From positions 1 through 31,411 of IMG/VR virus record IMGVR_UViG_3300027736_000158: DNA of 31,411 bases. One strand, written 5' to 3'. A program made the translations under genes and the position numbers. Under the pieces are notes generated by a model that was not told where the DNA came from, did no database searches, and was given only the letters and a program-made list of their open reading frames with translations. Origin of the DNA: a virus. Below are positions 22,420 through 29,049 of this stretch, one piece after another. Every line of letters begins with the position of its first letter. The stretch's first letter is position 1.

Positions 22420-22955
22420 GCGGGTTCGGTTTCAAGTTTGGCGATCAGGTCTTCGTCTTCCTTGGTTAATAGCTTCATGTCAGCTCCTTCGCTGATTGCA
22501 AAGCATGAGTGCAGCCAGATGGCCTGCGACTCCGGCATAGTCCACGCGCGCTCTTCGGATACCCCATGATTCATAAGGTTACAGACCACGGTTAATACCC
22601 AGGGCATCCCAGTCGTGTTAGTGTGCTTGGCCTTCTTCTCCCAGAACTTAGGCCAGGACTCAATCAGGACGAACTCGGTAAAGCGGGACATCTGCTTAAC
22701 AAAGTAGGTTTCGCTAGCGCTAAGGCGTCCAAGATAGAAACGATCCTTTAGGCTGAGTTTGCCGATAGGCTCACCAGCACAGATTTTAACGGCGATCAGA
22801 AGGTCGAGCGGACGGACGTCTTTTCCGGGCAAAACGAAAGGAGACTCTACAGACTCCAGCTGTAGCCGACGAAGCAAAGAGAATGGGTCAACGAAACGGC
22901 CCAGCACGACTAAGCGGCGTGGGTCCGTGAACGCGCTGAGGGCGCGCGGACACAT
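22416..22955 (-). CDS. Tail assembly chaperone candidate
   Basis: This is a 179-residue helical protein beginning MCPRALSAFTDPRRLVVLG, with LRPLDLLIAVKIC-type helices and an acidic tail (LTKEDEDLIAKLETEPA). Between the tail-tube candidate and the tape-measure candidate, its position is that of tail assembly chaperones (gpG/gpGT in lambda). No slippery frameshift site is obvious, and the end overlaps the next start as ATGA. Function assigned by position only. Confidence 0.5.
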   Translation of the reverse strand: MCPRALSAFTDPRRLVVLGRFVDPFSLLRRLQLESVESPFVLPGKDVRPLDLLIAVKICAGEPIGKLSLKDRFYLGRLSASETYFVKQMSRFTEFVLIESWPKFWEKKAKHTNTTGMPWVLTVVCNLMNHGVSEERAWTMPESQAIWLHSCFAISEGADMKLLTKEDEDLIAKLETEPA

Positions 22956-22958
22956 CGG

Positions 22959-23339
22959 TTAGACGACGGCCTCGTAGCCGACGGCAGTGATCGTGATACT
23001 GGAGTAATTTTTAACGCTGCCCTTATCTGAGAGCTTGGTAACCCATCCAGAGAAGGTGGTCGAAGCAGAACCGCTCGTATAAGACGAAGCAGTGTTGACC
23101 GTAACCGAGAAGGCAGCACCAAGAATCGGCATTACTGACGTTTTTGCAATCAGCTCACAGGTAATCTGGGTCTTCCTGTCGTCACCGCGCCAGGCAATCG
23201 TCAGGCCGTTTTCGTCAACGATAGTAGCCTCCGCGTTGAACTCGCCGTCGTTGGTATAACTTTGCACCACGGCGTTAGCAATGGTCGTATTATGGATGGC
23301 GTAGATGGCACTGATGCCCTGGACGATTGCGGCACACAT
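22959..23339 (-). CDS. Probable tail tube protein
   Basis: This is a 126-residue beta-rich protein with alternating strands (EFNAEATIVDENGLTIAWR, FSVTVNTASSYTSGSAST, SSITITAVGYEAVV). Size and strand pattern fit a compact tail tube subunit. The position just after a tail terminator candidate and before the chaperone/tape-measure pair agrees. A full leader box (AACCTTACCC then ACAATAG) precedes the ATG, suggesting high or separate expression. Confidence 0.55.
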   Translation of the reverse strand: MCAAIVQGISAIYAIHNTTIANAVVQSYTNDGEFNAEATIVDENGLTIAWRGDDRKTQITCELIAKTSVMPILGAAFSVTVNTASSYTSGSASTTFSGWVTKLSDKGSVKNYSSITITAVGYEAVV

Positions 23340-23347
23340 GGTATATC

Positions 23348-23369
23348 TATTGTTTCTTGGGTAAGGTTA
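23348..23369 (-). promoter_or_regulatory. Long-form C-rich leader box
   Basis: On the minus strand TAACCTTACCC begins within the preceding stop codon region, followed by AAGAAACAATA, eight bases before the ATG at 23339. It matches the copy at 26509-26530 over its first eleven bases and at CAATA. Confidence 0.55.
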
Positions 23370-23804
23370 TCAGACCGGGTTCACCACGATCAGGATGTCG
23401 TAGCCGAACACGGACGCCCAGGAGCGTTCGTTAACCCCTTCGTCCTCGGACTGAGGGGTGACGTCGTAGCATAGGGCATCGCCCCCAGCAACGAAGACCG
23501 CCTTAATGGCCGTCAGGTCCTGCATGGCCCCGGCAACGGCAGCGCATCGTGCTCGGTGTTCTTCAAGGGTGTTGTCGTCGGCAGAGGAGAAGACCGTGAC
23601 GCGGGTTCCGCAGGAGTAGTTACCCAGCCCCTGTGGCATATCGTTAGGAGAGCGGGCCGAGTCGCAGAGGACGATGGCCTTGGGGAGTACGTTAGTATCT
23701 GCGCCGTCGCCAGTGTAGATATAGACCCCAGCCAGTTCGGTCTGAGCTGAGAGGTGAGAAGCGATGGCCGCTTCGAGGATTTGACGTGAGGATTTTGTGC
23801 CCAT
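23370..23804 (-). CDS. Probable tail terminator protein
   Basis: This is a 144-residue protein with the outline of lambda gpU-like tail terminators: an N-terminal helix (RQILEAAIASHLSAQTEL), strands, a central VTVFSSADDNTLEEHRARC helix, and a C-terminal strand (GYDILIVVNPV). It sits between a gp10-like connector candidate and the tube candidate, the usual place. Evidence is mostly position and fold pattern. Confidence 0.5.
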   Translation of the reverse strand: MGTKSSRQILEAAIASHLSAQTELAGVYIYTGDGADTNVLPKAIVLCDSARSPNDMPQGLGNYSCGTRVTVFSSADDNTLEEHRARCAAVAGAMQDLTAIKAVFVAGGDALCYDVTPQSEDEGVNERSWASVFGYDILIVVNPV

Positions 23805-23812
23805 AAAAGTGG

Positions 23813-24775
23813 TTATTTCTTACTGTTAGCGCGCTCGATTGCATCATCTAGGCGAGACTGGATGGTAGCGTTAATCTGCTTAACGCGGTTGCCGTAGACG
23901 ATGTTCTCAGTGCCTGCATCCGTTGCAACGTTATTGACGTTACCGATCAGGTTCGTGGCTGTCATTGACATGGAACTGCCTGTCTCTGTCATCGTGAACT
24001 GGCCCATGGCCGAGCGGTTAGCATCAACCCAAGGGGCATCATACACGCCATAGTTTCTGGCCTTTCCCTTAGAACTGATAAGTGGGGGAATCATGGCAAG
24101 TGCCGTTGCCCATGCTGCCTTGACGCGACCGACCTTCATTTGACGTTCAGCGATGTAGGCATTGAGCACGTCGGACGTGCTCACCGTAAACTGCGGACCG
24201 CCAACAGGGGCGTTCTTAGGCCAGCGTCCACCGAACTTGGCTTTATACCTGTCGTGGATTGTCCGCAGGTCAGTGGTAGGCCCTTCGACCGGGCGCATGG
24301 TTCCGTCTGCCCGGGCTTTGTTTAAATAGTTTTGAGCCTTGGCAAAGGCTCGGCGGGTATCCGTGTCTTGCATAATCTTACGCATGACAGGGGATAGTCC
24401 TTTGATGTTCTTTTCCGTAGGCTGCAGGGCGATAAAGTCCATCCAGGAGCGGCCGCTAGGGCCAGTACCTTGGACGGCGTTGATGACTTGCCGAAGGAAT
24501 ACGCCTTTAGACCTGCGGGACTGATCCATCGGAATGAAGATACGTTTGACGTCCTTGGCTAGTTTTCCCATACCGGCCTTGTGTGCAGCTACGCTCAAAC
24601 CCTGACCACCGCCAGCAGGCATGGGAGGGGTAAAGGTCATGGCATCACGGAGCATCAGGCGCATCTGCTCGTTGGTGATAATCTTAACATCGACCTTAAC
24701 GTCCTTAGCGAACTGGGCAATGGCCGCGTCAAACTCGGCTTTGCTCTTAGGGTCTATGCAGCCTTTCTTGGCCAT
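23813..24775 (-). CDS. Head-tail connection or minor virion protein
   Basis: This is a 320-residue basic protein, helical at both ends (DPKSKAEFDAAIAQFAKD near the start, TIQSRLDDAIERANSKK at the end), with a middle strand region (FTMTETGSSMSMTATN). Length exceeds the usual HK97 gp10-like tail-completion protein (about 130 residues), though the position after a short connector protein and before the tail terminator is that of such a protein. Its start overlaps the previous stop by one base (TAATG). Confidence 0.5.
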   Translation of the reverse strand: MAKKGCIDPKSKAEFDAAIAQFAKDVKVDVKIITNEQMRLMLRDAMTFTPPMPAGGGQGLSVAAHKAGMGKLAKDVKRIFIPMDQSRRSKGVFLRQVINAVQGTGPSGRSWMDFIALQPTEKNIKGLSPVMRKIMQDTDTRRAFAKAQNYLNKARADGTMRPVEGPTTDLRTIHDRYKAKFGGRWPKNAPVGGPQFTVSTSDVLNAYIAERQMKVGRVKAAWATALAMIPPLISSKGKARNYGVYDAPWVDANRSAMGQFTMTETGSSMSMTATNLIGNVNNVATDAGTENIVYGNRVKQINATIQSRLDDAIERANSKK

Positions 24776-25146
24776 TACTGGTTGTCGTCGATGCAGTCTA
24801 GCTCGATGACGGCGCTGGTGAGTTTATAGGACTGGCCCTTAACGCGGAGCACCTGGCCGTTAACCGTAAACTTCTTACCTTCGCCTAGGAAGGCCGCAGG
24901 AACCCCTGCGTCCAGTGTAGCGACCTGACCCCCTACCCGGCCATCAGAAGCCGTCCAAGGGGCCGTAGCGGCGGCGAAACGCACCGTCCACATCTTTTGG
25001 TCAACGAAGCCACCAGCCTCAAAGCGTGGTGTGTTCATGGGACGGGACAGTCCGACGAGGAATACGTATTCACCGACCGTAGCCGGGACGCCTATATCGG
25101 CTAGCAGACCTTGGAAATCTGGCAGAAATGTATCATAAATGCTCAT
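24775..25146 (-). CDS. Head-tail connector protein
   Basis: This is a 123-residue protein with short strands (YVFLVGL, KFTVNGQVLRVKGQSYKL) and a C-terminal IELDCIDDN, resembling small head-completion proteins of the gpFII/adaptor type. It is the first gene after the capsid gene, beyond the terminator, and its leader CACCCTTCCAACAC is C-rich like the others. It is joined by TAATG to the next gene. Confidence 0.5.
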   Translation of the reverse strand: MSIYDTFLPDFQGLLADIGVPATVGEYVFLVGLSRPMNTPRFEAGGFVDQKMWTVRFAAATAPWTASDGRVGGQVATLDAGVPAAFLGEGKKFTVNGQVLRVKGQSYKLTSAVIELDCIDDNQ

Positions 25147-25175
25147 GTGTTGGAAGGGTGGGGAATTGGAGATAC

Positions 25176-25200
25176 AAAAAAGCCCCCATCGCTGGGGGCT
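25176..25200 (-). terminator. Intrinsic terminator after the major capsid gene
   Basis: On the minus strand AGCCCCC (25200-25194) pairs with GGGGGCT (25187-25181) around a six-base loop and is followed by a run of T (25181-25176). It lies 22 bases past the capsid stop and 30 before the next start. It probably raises capsid message relative to tail genes by stopping part of the transcription. Confidence 0.88.
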
Positions 25201-25221
25201 GTCTTAGGCCGTCAGCCCAGA

Positions 25222-26076
25222 TTAGGGGTTGTAGACCGAGGCGATCGTGCCCGTGGTGATGCCCTTGTTCGCGCCGAACATCAGCTCGAAGGAGCCGACG
25301 AGGTTACGCGTGGTGGGGTCGCCCCAGACATTGTAGAAGATGCTCAGACCGAGACCCGGCAGAACCATCGACTCAGAAACGATGAAGTCATTTTGGGTAG
25401 CCTGGAAGTCAGGAGCGGCAGCGGCCATCGCCACGGCTTCGGAAGAGCAAGCGAAACCAGCCAGTTTCGCTTCAGACGGGAAGGAGGAAGCGTAGTGAAC
25501 GCCGCCTTCAAAACCGTAAGCACCTTCAGAGAGGGGCAGCGAGGTCGTGCTGGTCGGGATGAGCTGGCTGTAGATGCCAGGGTTAACGATCAGCGCCTTG
25601 CGACCAGCCTTGGAGACACCGGCCCAGAGAGCGCGGAGGTTAGCAGAACCAGGGGTGATGGCCGAATCAGCGGCGGTCACGGTGGCGGCTCCGAAGTTAG
25701 CGACGGTGATAGGAGCAGTAGCAGCGGCCCAGATGGCGTCAGCGAGCTTGTCCATGTTGATCTGCACGAGGCGCTCAAGCTTCACGCCATTCTGGATATC
25801 GCCATAAGCGAGACCGAACGGCTGGTAAAGGTGGTCGAGGGCGACGGCAGAAGCGCCGAGGGTGGACGCGCCGATGGTCGAGAAGTCCGTCGGGTTGGTG
25901 ACGGTCGTGCTGCCAGCGGTGGAGAGCGAAACCTGGATGACGTCCGCCGGGCGCTTCACATCAGCGGAGAAATCCGTGGTGAAATGGCTGAGGGCCGCAA
26001 GGCGGTTCGCGAGTTTGGTAAGGCCGTATTCGCTGACGGTATCAACGATTAGGGCGCTAGAGATGGTGTTAGCCAT
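25222..26076 (-). CDS. Major capsid protein
   Basis: This is a 284-residue probable HK97-fold coat protein, with an N-terminal arm (MANTISSALIVDTVSEYGL), a central segment rich in Ala/Thr, and a C-terminal core ending FELMFGANKGITTGTIASVYNP. Position after protease and scaffold-like genes, and the strong terminator after it, agree. Composition is markedly Ala-rich with regular codon use, as for a highly expressed gene. The leader TTTACCCCCCAAATATAAC is C-rich. The fold assignment is inferred; the coat-protein call is firmer. Confidence 0.8.
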   Translation of the reverse strand: MANTISSALIVDTVSEYGLTKLANRLAALSHFTTDFSADVKRPADVIQVSLSTAGSTTVTNPTDFSTIGASTLGASAVALDHLYQPFGLAYGDIQNGVKLERLVQINMDKLADAIWAAATAPITVANFGAATVTAADSAITPGSANLRALWAGVSKAGRKALIVNPGIYSQLIPTSTTSLPLSEGAYGFEGGVHYASSFPSEAKLAGFACSSEAVAMAAAAPDFQATQNDFIVSESMVLPGLGLSIFYNVWGDPTTRNLVGSFELMFGANKGITTGTIASVYNP

Positions 26077-26102
26077 AGTGTGTTATATTTGGGGGGTAAA
26101 GA

Positions 26103-26504
26103 TTACTTTGAAGAAAAGAGGACAGCCTTGTGCTTCTTGAAGAAGGCGCGGCGTTCAGGGCCTACAGGCATCGCGGCGTATTGCTCGACGATGGAGCCGA
26201 CAACAGCCTCGGCGATAGGGGCGGCAACCGGGTCAACGCCGGAAGCGGCGAGGATGACAGCGGCTTCGGCCGAACCGGTAGCCTTGGCGGCTTCAAGTTT
26301 TGCGATCTTAGCGTTAGCGTCAGCGAGGGCGACTTCTAACTCCTGAACCTTTTGGTCCTGAGAAGCAGCGGACACCTTAGCGGCGTCAAGTTCAGCGGAC
26401 ACGTCAACGACAGAGGCTTCGACCGTCTTGCGGAGGTCGTCGCGTTCGGCGGTAAGGGAGACGACAGCGGCCTCGGCGGCCTTGAAGCGTTCTTCGATAG
26501 TCAT
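26103..26504 (-). CDS. Coiled-coil head protein, scaffold candidate
   Basis: This is a 133-residue protein. Residues 1 to about 75 are a continuous coiled coil (AAVVSLTAERDDLRKTV, QKVQELEVALADANAKI), followed by an Ala-rich hinge and a basic helical C-terminus (GPERRAFFKKHKAVL). A long coiled coil with a small basic capsid-binding end, encoded between the head protease and the coat protein, is the usual plan for a scaffolding protein that the protease removes. Here it is a separate gene rather than the C-terminal part of the protease gene as in lambda. Confidence 0.65.
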   Translation of the reverse strand: MTIEERFKAAEAAVVSLTAERDDLRKTVEASVVDVSAELDAAKVSAASQDQKVQELEVALADANAKIAKLEAAKATGSAEAAVILAASGVDPVAAPIAEAVVGSIVEQYAAMPVGPERRAFFKKHKAVLFSSK

Positions 26505-26508
26505 ATAC

Positions 26509-26530
26509 TATTGCGGATTGGGTAAGGTTA
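26509..26530 (-). promoter_or_regulatory. Long-form C-rich leader box
   Basis: On the minus strand it starts with the protease stop TAA and reads TAACCTTACCC, AAT, CCGCAATA, four bases before the ATG at 26504. It is the best match to the consensus of the long box. Confidence 0.6.
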
Positions 26531-27328
26531 TGCGTCTTGCTCGAAAGCGGCCAAGGCTTCGGCAAAGGATGAGGCAAGGCCGGTGATCAGGTTCTTGTTG
26601 GCGGCTTCGCGGCCAGTGAACACTTGACCTTCCATGTCAGCGCGGTTTGCCATTGAGCGCTTGCGGAGGACTGTCTGCTTGAACTCCTCTGCCATAGCTT
26701 CAACGGTTGCTTGTTCCATCGCGCGCATATCCTGCGTATAGCCTTCGCCTGCAATATTAGGCGCTTTATACTTTCCAGCGCGGAAGACCTCGACCTTGAT
26801 GCCCATAGCATCAAAGGCCGCTTGATAGGATTCGTCCACGGCGATCACGCCGATGGAACCCACGACCGCCGAGGGGCTGGCTAGAACGTAGTCGGCCTGA
26901 CTACCTGTATAATATGCGCCGGAGGCCATGAGCTTGCGGGCATAGGACATCGTCGGCAGAGGGATGCTCGCAATCTTGTCGGCGAGTTCGGGCGTACCGA
27001 CCACCGTCCCACCTGGCGAATCAATCTCAAAGGCGATGCGCTTGACCGCAGGGTTAGCCAGCATCTCGTCGATAGCGTCGCCGATGTCGCCCATGTCCGA
27101 GGCTCCGGTCATCTTGTCGAACTTGGTCAGGCCCATAGCCAGGAAACCCTGCACTGGGATTACTGCCGTACCGCCCTGTGTAACGTAGGGCTTAACGATG
27201 GGGTTAAAGAACATATCCAGCACACCGTCGATAACGCCATACTTCTCGGCGTACTTCAGATGGTTAGCGGCTTTGATGGGATCGCAGAGCATAGGCGCTC
27301 CGCTTAGTCCTTCGATAATGCACTTCAT
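26528..27328 (-). CDS. S49 family (SppA/gpC-like) head maturation protease
   Basis: This is a 266-residue serine peptidase that would process the prohead. The oxyanion region FEIDSPGGTV (100-109), catalytic Ser136 in MASGAYY and the general-base Lys188 in AGKYKAP match the Ser/Lys dyad of S49 enzymes. In lambda the gpC protease carries the scaffold as its C-terminal part. Here the protein ends shortly after the domain, and a separate coiled-coil gene follows. The start overlaps the portal stop as ATGA. Confidence 0.9.
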   Translation of the reverse strand: MKCIIEGLSGAPMLCDPIKAANHLKYAEKYGVIDGVLDMFFNPIVKPYVTQGGTAVIPVQGFLAMGLTKFDKMTGASDMGDIGDAIDEMLANPAVKRIAFEIDSPGGTVVGTPELADKIASIPLPTMSYARKLMASGAYYTGSQADYVLASPSAVVGSIGVIAVDESYQAAFDAMGIKVEVFRAGKYKAPNIAGEGYTQDMRAMEQATVEAMAEEFKQTVLRKRSMANRADMEGQVFTGREAANKNLITGLASSFAEALAAFEQDA

Positions 27329-28794
27329 GGGGTAGAGGGTGGAGGAGGTAGGTCTAGGTTGTCGGCAACGTCAGTTGGGATTTGGCTGGAGTTCTGGCCC
27401 TGCTGGAGCCAGTTGAATTGCGATTGGTAGAGCATCCAAAGAGGGATGCCACGGTCCTTGGCTTTCTGGATTCGCTTCTCAGCTTCGACCGCCAGGGCCT
27501 CCAGCGTATCGTCAAAGGTAACGCCCTTCTTGCCGAGGATGGCAGAGGATGTCGTGAGACCCATCTGCAGGTCGGCTCGGTCTTGCGAGGCTTCGCGGCC
27601 AGCGTCCACGGTGATGTCGCGGGGCGTAATCCACGTCTTGCGGTTGAAGTCCGGGTCATCGGGAATCTTGCCCTTGGCGATACCGTCAGCGATGACAAAG
27701 TCGTAAACGCGGTCGAGGCTGTCGATGAGGATGGATTGCCATTTTCCGGCAAATCGTGAAACACGGCCTGTGACCAGTCTCACTGAACTGCCGCCGAGAA
27801 CCCCCGGGGTCACTTGATATTCGTAAGGTAGCAGGCGCACAATGTCGCGTTCAATAGCAGTCATCATGCCCATCCACGCAGCTGAGGGTCGGGTCTGAGC
27901 TAACTGGGTCAGGTCCTCATTGGTATCTACCACCAGCATCTTGCCGCCCATCTGGCTGGCAATCTTCTCGCAGGAATTAGCGTCGCCGGAGAACTTGGCG
28001 GCTGGGTCATCTTGCAAAACCCCGCCCTGCTTTTTTAGGATTAAAGTATGATCCGCGGCAGTGCGAGCTGCCCTGACCTCAAGCTGGAAGACCTCAAGGT
28101 GGTCCTGAACTGACAGGAGGCTGGATTGCAGCACTGCATATCCGCGCACTGCGGACGGACGTTCAAACTCCATCACTTGGAGCATGGCAGAGGCAGGAAC
28201 GTACCGATCCTTATTTGAGTCGTCAGTATAAACATTCCAGCCCAGAATCTCACCATAAGTCCCAAGGTAAGCTCCGTCCACGTTGCGGTCATTGAACTCC
28301 ATCTTAGGCGACCCGACGCGGTGGGCTTCAAGAATCTGGATAGCCGGGACCCCGGTCTTTGGGTCGTTAGTCATAATTCCCCAGCTGTCACCGTCGATGA
28401 TGGCCCCGGACATCCACATGGTTTGAAGTTGTCCCAGATTATAGCGCCGGGTGAGATCGCACCTAACAGACCAGTCGCGGAAATACTTATCGTAGGCCAC
28501 CGCGGTCTGCGGGTTCTTAGCCAGGGACTGAGCCATGAGGCCGTCACCAACAGAAATTAAAACGGCCTCGTCCACGCACTGCTTGTAGATGGGACTATTA
28601 CGAACAGCCCAGCGCGACTTCGCCATCATGGCAATACGCGTAGCAGAAGTGACCTCAGTACGTTGGTCAGCCACACCGCCGATGAACAGCATACGGCGTG
28701 CCCCTGATTGCGTCGTACTTGCAAAACGCGAGTAAGATGCTGAAGGCTGCTTCTTAGCCGCCTTGGTTTTTGAAGGTGTTTTCTTAGGAGCCAT
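27325..28794 (-). CDS. Portal protein, lambda gpB type
   Basis: This is a 489-residue portal subunit forming the DNA gate at the capsid vertex. It has a basic N-terminus (MAPKKTPSKTKAAKK), then ARRMLFIGG, SRWAVRNSPIYKQCVDE, QILEAHRVGSPKMEF and a clip/stem region through to a Pro-rich end (LPPPPSTP), the outline of the phage_portal_2 family. Order terminase, gpW-like, portal, S49 protease supports the call. The ATG overlaps the gpW-like stop by one base (TAATG). Confidence 0.92.
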   Translation of the reverse strand: MAPKKTPSKTKAAKKQPSASYSRFASTTQSGARRMLFIGGVADQRTEVTSATRIAMMAKSRWAVRNSPIYKQCVDEAVLISVGDGLMAQSLAKNPQTAVAYDKYFRDWSVRCDLTRRYNLGQLQTMWMSGAIIDGDSWGIMTNDPKTGVPAIQILEAHRVGSPKMEFNDRNVDGAYLGTYGEILGWNVYTDDSNKDRYVPASAMLQVMEFERPSAVRGYAVLQSSLLSVQDHLEVFQLEVRAARTAADHTLILKKQGGVLQDDPAAKFSGDANSCEKIASQMGGKMLVVDTNEDLTQLAQTRPSAAWMGMMTAIERDIVRLLPYEYQVTPGVLGGSSVRLVTGRVSRFAGKWQSILIDSLDRVYDFVIADGIAKGKIPDDPDFNRKTWITPRDITVDAGREASQDRADLQMGLTTSSAILGKKGVTFDDTLEALAVEAEKRIQKAKDRGIPLWMLYQSQFNWLQQGQNSSQIPTDVADNLDLPPPPSTP

Positions 28795-29045
28795 TAGAGA
28801 TCAACGCGCGAATCCCAGTTTACCTGAATGGAGGTATGAGCACCGCCATAACGTGAACTGTCGATACGGGATAAAGCGTAGTTAATCTCTAGGATGCGTG
28901 TAGCCGGGGCAAGCCCTGCAGTCTTGTTAACACTGGTCCCAGAGTCAGAGTATGACGTTACAGCCAATCCGAGGTCGGCTATGGCCTGTGCCTTGTAGGC
29001 AAGCAAAGTCTCCTCTGGAACGCCGACATAGATGCCTAGTGCCAT
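28794..29045 (-). CDS. gpW-like head-tail joining protein
   Basis: This is an 83-residue protein with a helix (EETLLAYKAQAIADLGLAV), a short beta hairpin (SYSDSGTSVNK) and a second helix (ATRILEINYALSRID), the helix-hairpin-helix plan of lambda gpW, which closes the filled head. It lies between the large terminase and the portal, exactly as in lambda. The start at 29045 is chosen because it is preceded by a full leader box; an in-frame ATG at 29132 would run through the terminase gene. Confidence 0.7.
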   Translation of the reverse strand: MALGIYVGVPEETLLAYKAQAIADLGLAVTSYSDSGTSVNKTAGLAPATRILEINYALSRIDSSRYGGAHTSIQVNWDSRVDL

Positions 29046-29049
29046 ATAA

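Noticed and set aside
22416-22959. Programmed ribosomal frameshift in the tail chaperone gene
   Set aside because: Many siphoviruses have one here, but no slippery heptamer near the end of the gene was seen and the next gene has its own ATG in an ATGA overlap.
25111-26052. A 313-residue open frame on the plus strand over the capsid gene
   Set aside because: It is antisense to the capsid gene and its terminator, and its Arg/Gly/Glu-rich product looks like a mirror of the Ala-rich coat codons.
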